Part shown: piece by piece, positions 40,322 through 48,973 of the stretch
How the letters are laid out: each line of letters begins with the position of its first letter
How positions within the stretch are numbered: position 1 is the stretch's first letter
Assembly: GCA_019638185.1 (NCBI GenBank)
Contig: JAHBUH010000004.1
Location: forward strand, 1-64,000
Direction of reading: 5' to 3'
Length of the DNA stretch: 64,000 bases
Source: Leadbetterella sp.
GTDB taxonomy: Bacteria; Bacteroidota; Bacteroidia; Cytophagales; Spirosomataceae
Notes under the pieces: model-generated
The model's input: the letters and a program-made list of their open reading frames with translations, nothing else
Databases searched by the model: none
Told to the model about the DNA's origin: nothing
Made by a program: the position numbers and the translations under genes

Positions 40322-40948
40322 CTATTCTCCGGTTTGTTGTTTCAGTTTTCTTTTCCTGGACTCATTGCGTATCCATTGGTTCAGCTTCCGGGAAGCAAAG
40401 GCCGAACCAATACCCAGCGCCGTGCCCGCAAAAACATCGCTGGGATAATGTGCACCCAGGTGCAGGCGCGAATAGCCCACCGTACAGGCATACAAGGCAG
40501 ACGGCACGATCACATACCACTTGGGATAAGAGAGTGACAGGCTGGTGGCCGTGGAAAAAGCCAGGGCCGTGCTCCCCGAAGGAAATGAGCTTCCGGAAAA
40601 TTCCCTGTAATTCTTAATATAAGGATGGGTAACATACGGCCGGTCTTTATCTACCGCTTTTTTCAGGATAAAGCCCACCCCATACGTGGCCACCGTACTC
40701 ATGGCAATAGTGTACCCTTCCCGCTTCAGGGCGGCGTTATCACCGATATACCCCGCCGCCAGCATAGCAGCGGGAAAACCGATGGCTAGGTAATCCGACG
40801 AATTACTGATGAAATTCAACGGCTTATCCATGTCCGTATTCCGGGTCAGGTTAATATCCTCCAGCTTTTTGAGATCCCAGCTTTTATGCTGGCTAAAACC
40901 GGGAAAGCTCCCGAGAATGAATATAAAGGCAATGATTATTCTCCTCAT
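40322..40948 (-). CDS. PAP2-family phosphatase
   Basis: This 208-residue protein has a signal peptide (ending near GFSQ). It carries the three PAP2 motifs: KKAVDKDRPY, SSFPSGSTALAFSTAT and YSRLHLGAHYPSDVFAG. The second motif is PSGS instead of the usual PSGH. That replaces a catalytic-site histidine, so activity may be altered. Membrane helices flank the motifs. Likely substrates are undecaprenyl pyrophosphate or other lipid phosphates. It overlaps dapA by four bases (ATGA). Confidence 0.82.
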   Translation of the reverse strand: MRRIIIAFIFILGSFPGFSQHKSWDLKKLEDINLTRNTDMDKPLNFISNSSDYLAIGFPAAMLAAGYIGDNAALKREGYTIAMSTVATYGVGFILKKAVDKDRPYVTHPYIKNYREFSGSSFPSGSTALAFSTATSLSLSYPKWYVIVPSALYACTVGYSRLHLGAHYPSDVFAGTALGIGSAFASRKLNQWIRNESRKRKLKQQTGE

Positions 40949-41826
40949 AAAAACCCTTCTTTACGCATAGACGCCTCCATTTTCTGGTAGAGCCCGTCAG
41001 AAGCCTTAGCCAGAGGTAAACGCACCCGCCCGTCATACAGGCCCTTGATATCCAGCACGCACTTGATCCCTACCGGGTTAGATTCCACATACAGCAGGGT
41101 ATCAAAATCCAGGAATTTACCCTGGAGCTTCTTGGCTTTTTCAAAATCACGGGCCAGCGCCGACTGCACCAGCTCATAAAACTCCTTCGGGAAACCGTTC
41201 CCGATCACCGAGATCACTCCTTTATAGCCCAGGCTGGCCTGAGCCGTAAAAAGGTTATCATCGCCAGATAGAAGCAGGAAATCATCAGGAAGGGTCCGGG
41301 AAAGGTCTATAGCCACCTCTATGCTGCTGGAAGCATCCTTTAACCCGATGATATTCGGGTGCTTCGCCAGCTCTGAAATGGTTTCCACACTCATGGAGAT
41401 CACCGTGCGGCCCGGCACATTATACAGGATCACCGGCACCGGGCAGGCATCGGCAATGGCTTTAAAATGCAGATATATCCCCTGCTGCGAGGGTTTGTTA
41501 TAATAAGGACACACCGAAAGAATGGCCGTTACCCCGTTAAAATCCGTCTGGGAAATGGTATCCAGCACCGCCTGGGTGTTATTGCCCCCCACACCAAACA
41601 CTATGGGCCGTTTACCGCCATTGTACTGCTTCACGTACTCCAGGATCTCCGCGCTTTCCTGCTTACTTAATGTAGCCGACTCGCCGGTAGTTCCGTTTAC
41701 CACGTAATAATCAATACCCTCCTGGTTCAGATAATCCAGATGCTTCCGCAATGCCGGAAAATCCACCCGGTTATCTTCCGTAAAAGGAGTAGTTAAGGCT
41801 GTTCCCAGGCCATATAGTTCTTTCAT
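40945..41826 (-). CDS. dapA: 4-hydroxy-tetrahydrodipicolinate synthase
   Basis: This 293-residue enzyme condenses pyruvate and aspartate semialdehyde in lysine/diaminopimelate synthesis. It shows VNGTTGESATLS, SVCPYYNKPSQQGIYLHF, LYNVPGRT with the catalytic Tyr135, and the Schiff-base Lys163 in GLKDASSS. The later LLSGDDNLFTAQASLGYKG is also typical. It starts at ATG 41826. A -7 box TAAATTTG lies upstream (41852-41845). Confidence 0.95.
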   Translation of the reverse strand: MKELYGLGTALTTPFTEDNRVDFPALRKHLDYLNQEGIDYYVVNGTTGESATLSKQESAEILEYVKQYNGGKRPIVFGVGGNNTQAVLDTISQTDFNGVTAILSVCPYYNKPSQQGIYLHFKAIADACPVPVILYNVPGRTVISMSVETISELAKHPNIIGLKDASSSIEVAIDLSRTLPDDFLLLSGDDNLFTAQASLGYKGVISVIGNGFPKEFYELVQSALARDFEKAKKLQGKFLDFDTLLYVESNPVGIKCVLDIKGLYDGRVRLPLAKASDGLYQKMEASMRKEGFL

Positions 41827-41844
41827 CTTCGATAAATATTTTTA

Positions 41845-41852
41845 CAAATTTA
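41845..41852 (-). promoter_or_regulatory. -7 box for dapA
   Basis: The minus strand reads TAAATTTG from 41852 to 41845, about 18 bases before the dapA start. A clear -33 TTTG is not found at the expected distance, so only the -7 element is supported. Confidence 0.4.
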
Positions 41853-41866
41853 GAACCTTTCTATTT

Positions 41867-42364
41867 TCAGGCGTTAAACCCTGTCTCTTTTTTATACAAA
41901 ATACAAACGGCGTGCGCTTCAAGACCTTCCTTACGCCCTACAAAGCCCATGGTCTCTGAGGTGGTGGCCTTGACGGAAACGGCATCGCTCTCCACCCCCA
42001 GGCACTCCGAGATCACTTTTTTCATTTCCGGAATATACTTCCCTATCTTGGGTTCTTCCAGGATCAGGGTGGCATCTATATTCCCTACCGCATACCCTTT
42101 TTCAGCGATCATCTCATGGACCCGCACCAGGAAATGCTTACTGTCCATCCCTTTCCACTGCGGATCCGTATTTTTAAAATGTTTCCCGATATCGCCCAGG
42201 GACAGCGCCCCCAGCATGGCGTCACAGATGGCATGCAAAAGCACGTCAGCATCCGAATGCCCCATAGACCCCACCGTATGCGGGATCTTTATTCCGCCTA
42301 AACTTAACGCATACCCTGCACTGAGCTGATGAACATCATAGCCGTGTCCTATCCTGAATTGCAT
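41867..42364 (-). CDS. ispF: 2-C-methyl-D-erythritol 2,4-cyclodiphosphate synthase
   Basis: This 165-residue MEP-pathway enzyme forms a trimer. It contains RIGHGYDVHQL (metal ligands D10 and H12), MGHSDADVLLHAICDAMLGA, GDIGKHFKNTDPQWKG, and KATTSETMGFVGRKEGLEAH. It makes an isoprenoid precursor, presumably for menaquinone and undecaprenyl phosphate. It is close upstream of dapA on the same strand with a 40-base gap. Confidence 0.95.
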   Translation of the reverse strand: MQFRIGHGYDVHQLSAGYALSLGGIKIPHTVGSMGHSDADVLLHAICDAMLGALSLGDIGKHFKNTDPQWKGMDSKHFLVRVHEMIAEKGYAVGNIDATLILEEPKIGKYIPEMKKVISECLGVESDAVSVKATTSETMGFVGRKEGLEAHAVCILYKKETGFNA

Positions 42365-42384
42365 ATTTTAATGGATTAAAATCT

Positions 42385-42402
42385 CAAATTTACGTAATTT
42401 TG
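42385..42402. promoter_or_regulatory. Divergent -7 boxes between ispF and the M16 peptidase
   Basis: On the minus strand 42392-42385 reads TAAATTTG (toward ispF), and on the plus strand 42395-42402 reads TAATTTTG (toward the M16 gene). The two match TAnnTTTG and are side by side. Confidence 0.4.
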
Positions 42403-42419
42403 GGGTTCAATACCATCGT

Positions 42420-43661
42420 ATGATCAATTTCAATTCCTTTGAGCTGAACAATGGCCTCAAAGTGTACGTACACGAAGACCCTAAAAGCCTGACCACTTCC
42501 TTTAATCTCTGCTATAATGTGGGGTCAAGGGATGAACATCCCGAAAAAACAGGTTTTGCTCACCTGTTTGAGCACCTGATGTTTGGCGGCTCCCGCCACA
42601 TCCCGTCTTTTGATGAACCCCTGCAGAAAGCCGGCGGAAATAATAACGCCTTTACCTCTACCGACATCACTAATTATTATATCACCCTTCCTTCCCAAAA
42701 CCTGGAAACGGCCTTCTGGCTGGAATCTGACCGCATGCTGGGCCTTTCATTTGACCCGAAAGTGCTGGAAGTACAGAAAAACGTGGTGATCGAAGAATTT
42801 AAACAGCGCTACCTTAACCAGCCCTACGGCGATGTCTGGCTGAAATTCAGGCCGGTGATCTATAAAAAACATCCTTACCGCTGGCCTACCATCGGCAAGG
42901 AGATCAGCCATATTGAAAATGCCACCATGGATGACGTCAGGGACTTCTTTTACCGGTATTACCTGCCCAATAACGCCGTGCTGGTAGTGGCCGGCAATGT
43001 CACCGTTTCTGAAGTAGAGCGGCTTTCCCGGAAATGGTTTGGTGACATCCCTGCCGGGAAGGTCAGCCCCAAAAACATCCCCGCAGAGCCGGCTCAGACC
43101 GAAGCCCGCTTACTCCGTCACGAAGCAAACGTACCACTGAAAACCCTCTACAAAGCCTATCACACGCCGAAAAAACATGACCGTGCCCAATACGCCGTGG
43201 ACCTCTTCGGAGATATTTTTGGGAAAGGGCAGTCGTCACTCATTTACCAGGAACTGGTGAAGGAAAAACAAATTTTCACCGGCCTTTCCGCCCAGAATAC
43301 CTCTTACCTGGACGGCGGCCTGTTCCTGATCAGCGGATCTGTAAACCCGGATATATCCCTGGAAGATGCCGACGCTGAAATAGAGCGATGCCTGGCCACA
43401 GCCCTGCAAAACCCGGACCACCGGGAAAAACTGGATAAAGTAAAGACCCAGGCCGTTTCACTCGATAAATTCAGCGAAACCGAAGTACTAAATCGTGCCA
43501 TGAAGCTGGCTTTTGCCGCCAATGCCGGAGACGTAAACCTGGCCAATACCGCCATCACCCACCTGGAATCAGTAAGCCCAGATGAAATGATGAGTTCAGC
43601 CCGTCAGTACTTAACAAAGGAAAATTGCAGCACGCTGTATTATTCACCCCTTAAGGCGTAA
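42420..43661 (+). CDS. M16-family zinc peptidase (insulinase/pitrilysin type)
   Basis: This 413-residue protease of the single-domain M16 type has the inverted zinc motif HLFEH (H48, E51, H52) preceded by GSRDEHPEKTGFA. It contains FTSTDITNYYITLPSQNLET, VVIEEFKQRYLNQPYG and PYRWPTIGKEISHIENATMD, then a second half lacking the motif (LVVAGNVTVSEVERLSRKWF). No signal peptide is visible. Such proteins often form homodimers or pair with an inactive partner; none is adjacent here. A short direct repeat covers its stop codon. Confidence 0.9.
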   Translation: MINFNSFELNNGLKVYVHEDPKSLTTSFNLCYNVGSRDEHPEKTGFAHLFEHLMFGGSRHIPSFDEPLQKAGGNNNAFTSTDITNYYITLPSQNLETAFWLESDRMLGLSFDPKVLEVQKNVVIEEFKQRYLNQPYGDVWLKFRPVIYKKHPYRWPTIGKEISHIENATMDDVRDFFYRYYLPNNAVLVVAGNVTVSEVERLSRKWFGDIPAGKVSPKNIPAEPAQTEARLLRHEANVPLKTLYKAYHTPKKHDRAQYAVDLFGDIFGKGQSSLIYQELVKEKQIFTGLSAQNTSYLDGGLFLISGSVNPDISLEDADAEIERCLATALQNPDHREKLDKVKTQAVSLDKFSETEVLNRAMKLAFAANAGDVNLANTAITHLESVSPDEMMSSARQYLTKENCSTLYYSPLKA

Positions 43662-43746
43662 TGCTGATAAAAGGATAGTTTTATTAACGGCACGGAAACC
43701 GCGCCCTAAACATCCCTTAAGGCGTAGTGACCGATAACGGGATAAT
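43648..43746. repeat. Diverged direct repeat at the M16 and SDR 3' ends
   Basis: CCCTTAAGGCGTA is found at 43648-43660 and again at 43714-43726. Each is followed by about 22 similar bases (GATAA..GGATA.TTTT). One copy encodes the M16 C-terminus on the plus strand; the other encodes the SDR C-terminus on the minus strand. It looks like an old duplication of a gene end. Confidence 0.5.
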
Positions 43747-44418
43747 TTTCCCGTTATAAAACTTAGCGGCATTTAAGGCAAAATCCGCTACATAGGCGCC
43801 CATTTCAAACGCCATCACCGGGCTCTGGTAACCGGGGAATGCCTCTTCCAGCATTTCGGTTTGTACGGAGCCTAATGCCAGGCAGTTGACTTTGATATTA
43901 TACTCCGCCAGCTCCAGCGCCATACATTCTGTCAGTACATGCAGGGCCGCCTTACTGGCAGAATAGGCAGACAGGCCCGGGAACTTCACGCTTCCCTGCA
44001 CGCCGCCCATACTGCCGATATTCACAATATGCCCGCCCCGGATCATCAGCGGCACCAGGGACTGACACAGTTTAAAGTGGCTGGTCACATTAACATGCAG
44101 CATGCGGTCCAGTTCCTCTTCCGAAGTCTTCATGAAAGGTTTATTCACCAGCTGGCCGGCGTTATTGATCAGGATATCTACCGTGCCCAGTGACCGCAGC
44201 ACAAAATCTTCCAGCAGGCTCATATCCTCATGAGCCAGGTCAAAACTCACCGGGATAAGCGTGCAGTCCGGGTTTAAGCCCCTGGCGATCTCCAGAAGCC
44301 GCTTCAGCTTCTCCGTATTCCGCGAAACCGCCACCACCTTATGCTCCGGCTTCCGGATAAATTCCAATACGATTTCGAAGCCTAAACCACTACTGGCTCC
44401 AGTTACCACTATATTCAT
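43717..44418 (-). CDS. Short-chain dehydrogenase/reductase
   Basis: This is a 233-residue SDR with the NAD(P) motif TGASSGLG at residues 6-13, LINNAGQL, NIGSMGG with the catalytic Ser, and YSASKAALHVL with Tyr and Lys. It has no membrane anchor. Substrate is unknown; members of this group act on sugars, steroids or fatty-acid derivatives. It follows the aromatic amino acid hydroxylase on the same strand with a one-base gap, so the two are probably co-transcribed. A pterin-related reductase function is thinkable for that reason but unproven. Confidence 0.87.
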   Translation of the reverse strand: MNIVVTGASSGLGFEIVLEFIRKPEHKVVAVSRNTEKLKRLLEIARGLNPDCTLIPVSFDLAHEDMSLLEDFVLRSLGTVDILINNAGQLVNKPFMKTSEEELDRMLHVNVTSHFKLCQSLVPLMIRGGHIVNIGSMGGVQGSVKFPGLSAYSASKAALHVLTECMALELAEYNIKVNCLALGSVQTEMLEEAFPGYQSPVMAFEMGAYVADFALNAAKFYNGKIIPLSVTTP

Positions 44419-44419
44419 A

Positions 44420-46180
44420 TTACGCCTGTTCTGAACGGATCACCTGCCATCCGTCAGCTATTAATTTGGTATATTCCGGCTCACTTTCCTGTAGGGAGAA
44501 CAGGTAGGCCTCCACTTCACCCGCCAGCTCAGGTAAGCGGCGGTCTGCTATTTCAAGGATTTCCAGGGAAGCCAGCCAGTCGTCAGGATACTCTGCCTTC
44601 AGCACCTCAAAAAGTGCCCGAAGTTTCCCGTACTCTTCTCCCCGCTCCCGGATAGTCCGGATTTTGCCGTAAATATCGTGTAATTTCAGTGTCTTTGCAT
44701 CATATTTTATGCGCTCTGTTTTCTGAGCGCTGACGTGCTGCACCTCTTCCCAAGCCGATTTATCAGCAGCACCATTAAAAACACTGATAATCTCCCCGCC
44801 TACCGCCATATCATAAGTACCCCATTCCGGCAGGAACAGGGTTTCTCCTTCCGCTCCCCAAACTTTACAGCCGGTGAAGGTCAGCAGCAGCAGCTTCCCG
44901 CCCCTGAAAAGGCAGGATATTAGCACCCCTTCCAGTACAATACCGCTTTCAAAATTCAGCCGGCAGGAGCAGTTTTCCTTCAGTCCCAGGCCGGACAGTT
45001 TAGACGGAGAGAACTCCTCCAAAGGTTTACTTACGCCCTTCAGCCGGCCCACCGGTGAAGAAAACCCGTGCGAATGATAATTCCGGGAATGCCCCTCCAG
45101 CTCCTTCCCCTGCCAGGATAAAGCACTGGGGCCTGTGGTCTTAATGAACGTCAGATTTGAACCGGTTACCGCAAACTCCGTAAAAACCCCGCTCACCTCT
45201 AAGCCGGAAGAATACCGGGCCGTAGCCACATTTTTACAGGCCACGGCTTTCCGGAGACCATCCTCGCCGCCGGTCCGGAAAGCCATGGTATCTGCAAATG
45301 CCTCCAGCACATCCAGCAGGTTCCGGAAAGTGGGCGTTACAAACAGCTGGGGCTGGGGCCGGGTGATATCATAAGGGTAACGAAGGGCATCCAGGGTATA
45401 CCACAGCTTAGGCACATCCGGCTGCATGCAGGTGCTGCTTTCCCCGATAGACGACAGCAGCCCCGCCCCGTAGATCCGGGGTTCTTCCGGGCTCCCTATC
45501 AGCCCATACTCTACGGTCCACCAGTGCAGGCGGCTCAGCAGGGCCATCTCCGAGGGCTCCCCCATGTTTTCCGATATAAACTTCAGATGCGCTTCCGCCG
45601 CCTCGGTTTCAGCTGCGGAGACTCCGGGAGTTTCCACTCCGGGAGTTTCTTTTAAAATGCTCAACTGGCGAATGGCCTCATACAGCTCAAAATCCTTTGC
45701 TGAAAACATGGCTTTGGCGCCGATGCTCCCAAAATAACTCAGGTAATGATTATACTCCGGCTCCACAATGATGGGCGCGTGCCCGGCGCTTTCATGGATA
45801 ATATCCGGGGCCGGCGTGTACGCTATATGCTTCAGCTGCCGGATATCGGCCGCAATCACCAATACCTTATGCTGCTGATACTCCATAAAGGCCGACGGCG
45901 GAATAAAGCCGTCTACCGTCACCGCCCCCCAGCCTATTTGACCCAGGTGGTCATTGATGGTCTGCAGATCCGGGATACGCTCAATGCTCAGACCCGCCTG
46001 CTCCAGGCCGCGGATATACGGATAATATGCCACATGCTTCAGGTAGCTGTAATTCTGACGCATCACATAGCGCCAGACCGCCTGGTCTATCCAGGTATAC
46101 TTTTCATAGCATTGGTCCACCACATACTGCCTCAGGTGACGGGGCAGGTTTTCCACCCGGGGATTATTAAAAGTATTCAT
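44420..46180 (-). CDS. Aromatic amino acid hydroxylase (phenylalanine 4-monooxygenase-like)
   Basis: The start is ATG 46180 (MNTFNNPRVENLPRHLRQYV), 586 residues. The catalytic domain contains the iron ligands HESAGH (129-134), which is the family's HExxGH, and a later acidic ligand in WWTVEYGLIG. It also has VDGFIPPSAFMEYQQHKVLV and SSTCMQPDVPKLWYTLDALR. Pterin-dependent hydroxylases convert Phe to Tyr. The protein is about 300 residues longer than bacterial PhhA, with a C-terminal region (RLKGVSKPLEEFSPSKLSGL and beyond) that I do not recognise. The long-form architecture occurs in Bacteroidota. Confidence 0.82.
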   Translation of the reverse strand: MNTFNNPRVENLPRHLRQYVVDQCYEKYTWIDQAVWRYVMRQNYSYLKHVAYYPYIRGLEQAGLSIERIPDLQTINDHLGQIGWGAVTVDGFIPPSAFMEYQQHKVLVIAADIRQLKHIAYTPAPDIIHESAGHAPIIVEPEYNHYLSYFGSIGAKAMFSAKDFELYEAIRQLSILKETPGVETPGVSAAETEAAEAHLKFISENMGEPSEMALLSRLHWWTVEYGLIGSPEEPRIYGAGLLSSIGESSTCMQPDVPKLWYTLDALRYPYDITRPQPQLFVTPTFRNLLDVLEAFADTMAFRTGGEDGLRKAVACKNVATARYSSGLEVSGVFTEFAVTGSNLTFIKTTGPSALSWQGKELEGHSRNYHSHGFSSPVGRLKGVSKPLEEFSPSKLSGLGLKENCSCRLNFESGIVLEGVLISCLFRGGKLLLLTFTGCKVWGAEGETLFLPEWGTYDMAVGGEIISVFNGAADKSAWEEVQHVSAQKTERIKYDAKTLKLHDIYGKIRTIRERGEEYGKLRALFEVLKAEYPDDWLASLEILEIADRRLPELAGEVEAYLFSLQESEPEYTKLIADGWQVIRSEQA

Positions 46181-46305
46181 GGCAGCCAAGTTAAAAAATA
46201 TTAATTGTCAAAACAAATAATACAATTGATTATTTCTTTTCCAAAAAAAACATTCTTTATCCTGAAAAATTCTTTTACTTTGTACGGTAACTGGAAGGAA
46301 CCCTT

Positions 46306-46554
46306 ATGGTCATGAGATTTTATTTTATAAGATTCACCTGGATAGCCTTTATCCTGCTGGGGCTTTATCTTATTCTGGATGACTTTAACGATAGTTTTCA
46401 GACCGCCCTCTATGCGTTGTGGATTTTAGTGGGCATCATCTACTACCTTTTCGCCAAAGATAACTTTAAGCACTTCTGGCTTTCCGTCATAGTGGCGCTG
46501 GCCACGGTAGGCACCATTATTTACTATTTCTATTTCAAGAACTGGATGCTGTAA
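46306..46554 (+). CDS. Small polytopic membrane protein (82 aa)
   Basis: This protein starts MVMRFYFIRFTWIAFILLGL, with a second ATG three codons in. Three hydrophobic helices at about 10-22, 32-48 and 56-74 leave little soluble sequence. A TACTTTG box at 46276-46282 may be its -7 element. A 16-base sequence around its stop (TTCTGTAATGGCTGAT-like) is repeated 43 bases on. No family recognised. Confidence 0.6.
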   Translation: MVMRFYFIRFTWIAFILLGLYLILDDFNDSFQTALYALWILVGIIYYLFAKDNFKHFWLSVIVALATVGTIIYYFYFKNWML

Positions 46555-46629
46555 TGGCTGATACGGTAGGTACAAACCGGATTCTGTAATGGCTGATTGG
46601 GTTTAGGCGCCTGGTATAATACGTACTGA

Positions 46630-48144
46630 TTACCCGTCTGCAGGCTCCACCAGTAAGGTCTTCTCCTTTTCCACGATCACCTGCCCGGCTGCCAGGTTTT
46701 TAGCCTTGCGCACATATTTTTTCTGCGTATAAATCACCGTAACCAGCTTTTCCGACTTGCGTTTGGAATACCAGGCCGCTATAGAGGCCGCATATTCCAG
46801 TACCTCCATGGATGGGTCGGAGCTTTTTATGACCACATGCGACCCGGCCGTATCCCGGGCATGCAGCCACCAGTCGTCTTTCTGGGCGTATTTAGTAGTC
46901 AGCAGGTCGTTATTCTTGGCGTTTCTTCCCACCCAAATCCGGATGCCCTTCCGGATGTATTCCTTAAAAGGCAACTCTTCTTTTAAAGCGCTTTGAGCCT
47001 GGGAAGTCATCTCTTTGGAAACCCCTCTTAACTGCCTCAGATCTTCCGTACTCTCCACCTCTCTTAACCTTTCCACCAGGTTTTCCAGCTTACGCCCGGC
47101 GGCCGCCAGGTTCTGTTCGGCCGTTTCTATCTCAATCTTCTCGTTCTTGCTTTTCCGGTAATAAGCCTCTGCATTTTTCTGGGGCGAAAGCTCCTTTTTA
47201 AGCTTAATCTTTACCGGTTCACCGGAGTAAAAATTATCCAGTTCCGCTTCCGTACTCCCTTCCTTTATAGCATGCAGGTTCGCCATCAGGATATTCCCGA
47301 TCTCCTCGTTTTTCACCCCTGAAACCAGCTCATCCAGCTTATTTTGAAGACTGGTCATATAACTCCGGGTTTTGGCAATGTCTTTCACCAGCTTATGGCT
47401 CAGGTCGGCCTTCAGCCGGTCAGTAGCGGTCACTTTCTGATAGCGGTTTACGAAGACATTAATAGCCGTAACCGCGTCCGGCTGTTCTTCTCCCTGTAAA
47501 AGCGAGAGCCGGGGTACCAGCCCGCCCGAATCTATATAAAACCGGGGATGTTCAAGGTAGCTGAGAAACTTCCCCAGTTTTTCCCATTTTTCCGGGATAC
47601 TCAGCCCCTCAGCTGCCCTGTCCAGAGCCTCAAACAGGTCCTTCCCAAACGTAAAAAACTGCTTCCGGTAATCTCCGTCCAGTTTTTCAAACGTTTCAAA
47701 ATCACACGGAAGCGCCCGGTTAAAACCTTCCAACTTCAGTGCTTTATCCGTTAACAGCTTATTATTAAACATTGCCATGAGTTCATCTCCCTTGTAAACC
47801 AGGAGATTAGGCCGGTTTCCGAAAAGCTTAATGACCAGGGTATAAGTACCTTCCAACACTATCTTTACCGCCCGCTCATTCTCAAAAACCCGGACCTCCG
47901 TCACCGGATTTCCATACAGTTCTTCCCACAGCGAAACCGAGTTTTTCCGGGCCCGGTTAAAGTCATCCACCACCGTTATGGCTGAAAAATCGGGCTTAAG
48001 GATACATTTCAGGTACCTGTTATTGGAAAAACCCAGCACCACTTCATCCTTCTCCTGCGAAAAGCACGTTAAAAGTTCCGTTCCGGCCAAAAGGATATCC
48101 AGTTCCGCCGTCAGTTTTTTGAGAAAAAAATAATTATTGTGCAT
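46630..48144 (-). CDS. NFACT/RqcH-like RNA-binding protein
   Basis: This is a 504-residue protein. The N-terminal NFACT-N domain (KPDFSAITVVDDFNRARKNS, VKIVLEGTYTLVIKLFGNRP) is followed by a long coiled-coil middle. The C-terminal NFACT-R domain is IRIWVGRNAKNNDLLTTKYA, DDWWLHARDTAGSHVVI and VIYTQKKYVRKAKNLAAGQV. Related proteins (RqcH, FbpA, Rqc2) bind stalled 60S/50S ribosome subunits and add C-terminal tails. The DWWLHARD motif is preserved. RqcH-type activity is likely but is inference from family. Confidence 0.85.
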   Translation of the reverse strand: MHNNYFFLKKLTAELDILLAGTELLTCFSQEKDEVVLGFSNNRYLKCILKPDFSAITVVDDFNRARKNSVSLWEELYGNPVTEVRVFENERAVKIVLEGTYTLVIKLFGNRPNLLVYKGDELMAMFNNKLLTDKALKLEGFNRALPCDFETFEKLDGDYRKQFFTFGKDLFEALDRAAEGLSIPEKWEKLGKFLSYLEHPRFYIDSGGLVPRLSLLQGEEQPDAVTAINVFVNRYQKVTATDRLKADLSHKLVKDIAKTRSYMTSLQNKLDELVSGVKNEEIGNILMANLHAIKEGSTEAELDNFYSGEPVKIKLKKELSPQKNAEAYYRKSKNEKIEIETAEQNLAAAGRKLENLVERLREVESTEDLRQLRGVSKEMTSQAQSALKEELPFKEYIRKGIRIWVGRNAKNNDLLTTKYAQKDDWWLHARDTAGSHVVIKSSDPSMEVLEYAASIAAWYSKRKSEKLVTVIYTQKKYVRKAKNLAAGQVIVEKEKTLLVEPADG

Positions 48145-48330
48145 AGTAAGTTCCGATAAGAGACCAGGCAGTTAAACAGCTACAAAGATAAGGGAAACTC
48201 TCCGGAAGTGCCTCGTATTCCTATTTGCGCTATATTTGCAGAGGCTGGCTAATCTGCCCGGCCATCACAGGCCGGCCCTTGCGGTAAGATCATTCTCAAA
48301 AGAAAATTTAACCTGTATTTGTACCCACAG

Positions 48331-48933
48331 ATGACTCGACTCCCCCTGCTGTTCATTTATCTGAGACTCGCCCTCGGGCTGATCCTGGTTCCGCTCAGCC
48401 TGGTTCAGGTGGAAAACTATAAATTCATAGCTGTCCTGTTCCTGACCACCGGCCTGTTAACTGACATTTTTGACGGCATCATAGCCCGGAAGCTCCGGGT
48501 TTCCACTCAGAAACTAAGGCGTCTGGACTCGTCTGTGGATCAGATATTTTTCCTATCCGTCATCCTCGCCACCTATATCCAATGCCCGGACTTTTTCAGG
48601 GCAAACTACCTGAAACTGGCCCTCCTTACCGGTCTGGAAGCCGTCACCTACCTGGTAAGCTTTCTTAAATTCCGAAAGGAAATTGCCACTCATTCCCTGG
48701 GAGCTAAAATCTGGACCCTGTTTCTCTTTGCCACACTCCTTCAGGTCATCTTACAATGCCGTTCAGGGCTGCTATTCGAATTCTGCTTCTGGATCGGCCT
48801 GGTTACCCGCCTGGAGATCATGTCCATTATCCTGATCCTCAAAGAATGGACCAATGACATCCCCACCCTTTACCACGCATTACGGCTCCGGCAGGGGAAA
48901 GAAATTACCAGGAACAAAATGTTTAACGGCTAA
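48331..48933 (+). CDS. CDP-alcohol phosphatidyltransferase family protein
   Basis: This is a 200-residue protein from ATG 48331 (MTRLPLLFIYLRLALGLILV). It has about five helices and the family signature DIFDGIIARKLRVSTQKLRR, then LDSSVDQ. The DGxxAR(x8)G(x3)D(x3)D motif has Leu at the usual Gly position, so it is a diverged member. It uses a CDP-alcohol to make a phospholipid. The acceptor is not deducible. A -7-like TATATTTG lies at 48231-48238, about 90 bases upstream. Confidence 0.8.
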   Translation: MTRLPLLFIYLRLALGLILVPLSLVQVENYKFIAVLFLTTGLLTDIFDGIIARKLRVSTQKLRRLDSSVDQIFFLSVILATYIQCPDFFRANYLKLALLTGLEAVTYLVSFLKFRKEIATHSLGAKIWTLFLFATLLQVILQCRSGLLFEFCFWIGLVTRLEIMSIILILKEWTNDIPTLYHALRLRQGKEITRNKMFNG

Positions 48934-48973
48934 ACCTGCCTCCCACTCCGCTCATAGATTGGAGCCGGAAACC

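Noticed and set aside
46548-46606. Short direct repeat TCTGTAATGGCTGAT as a functional site
   Set aside because: Two copies 43 bases apart downstream of a small gene, with no context pointing to function; probably a local duplication.
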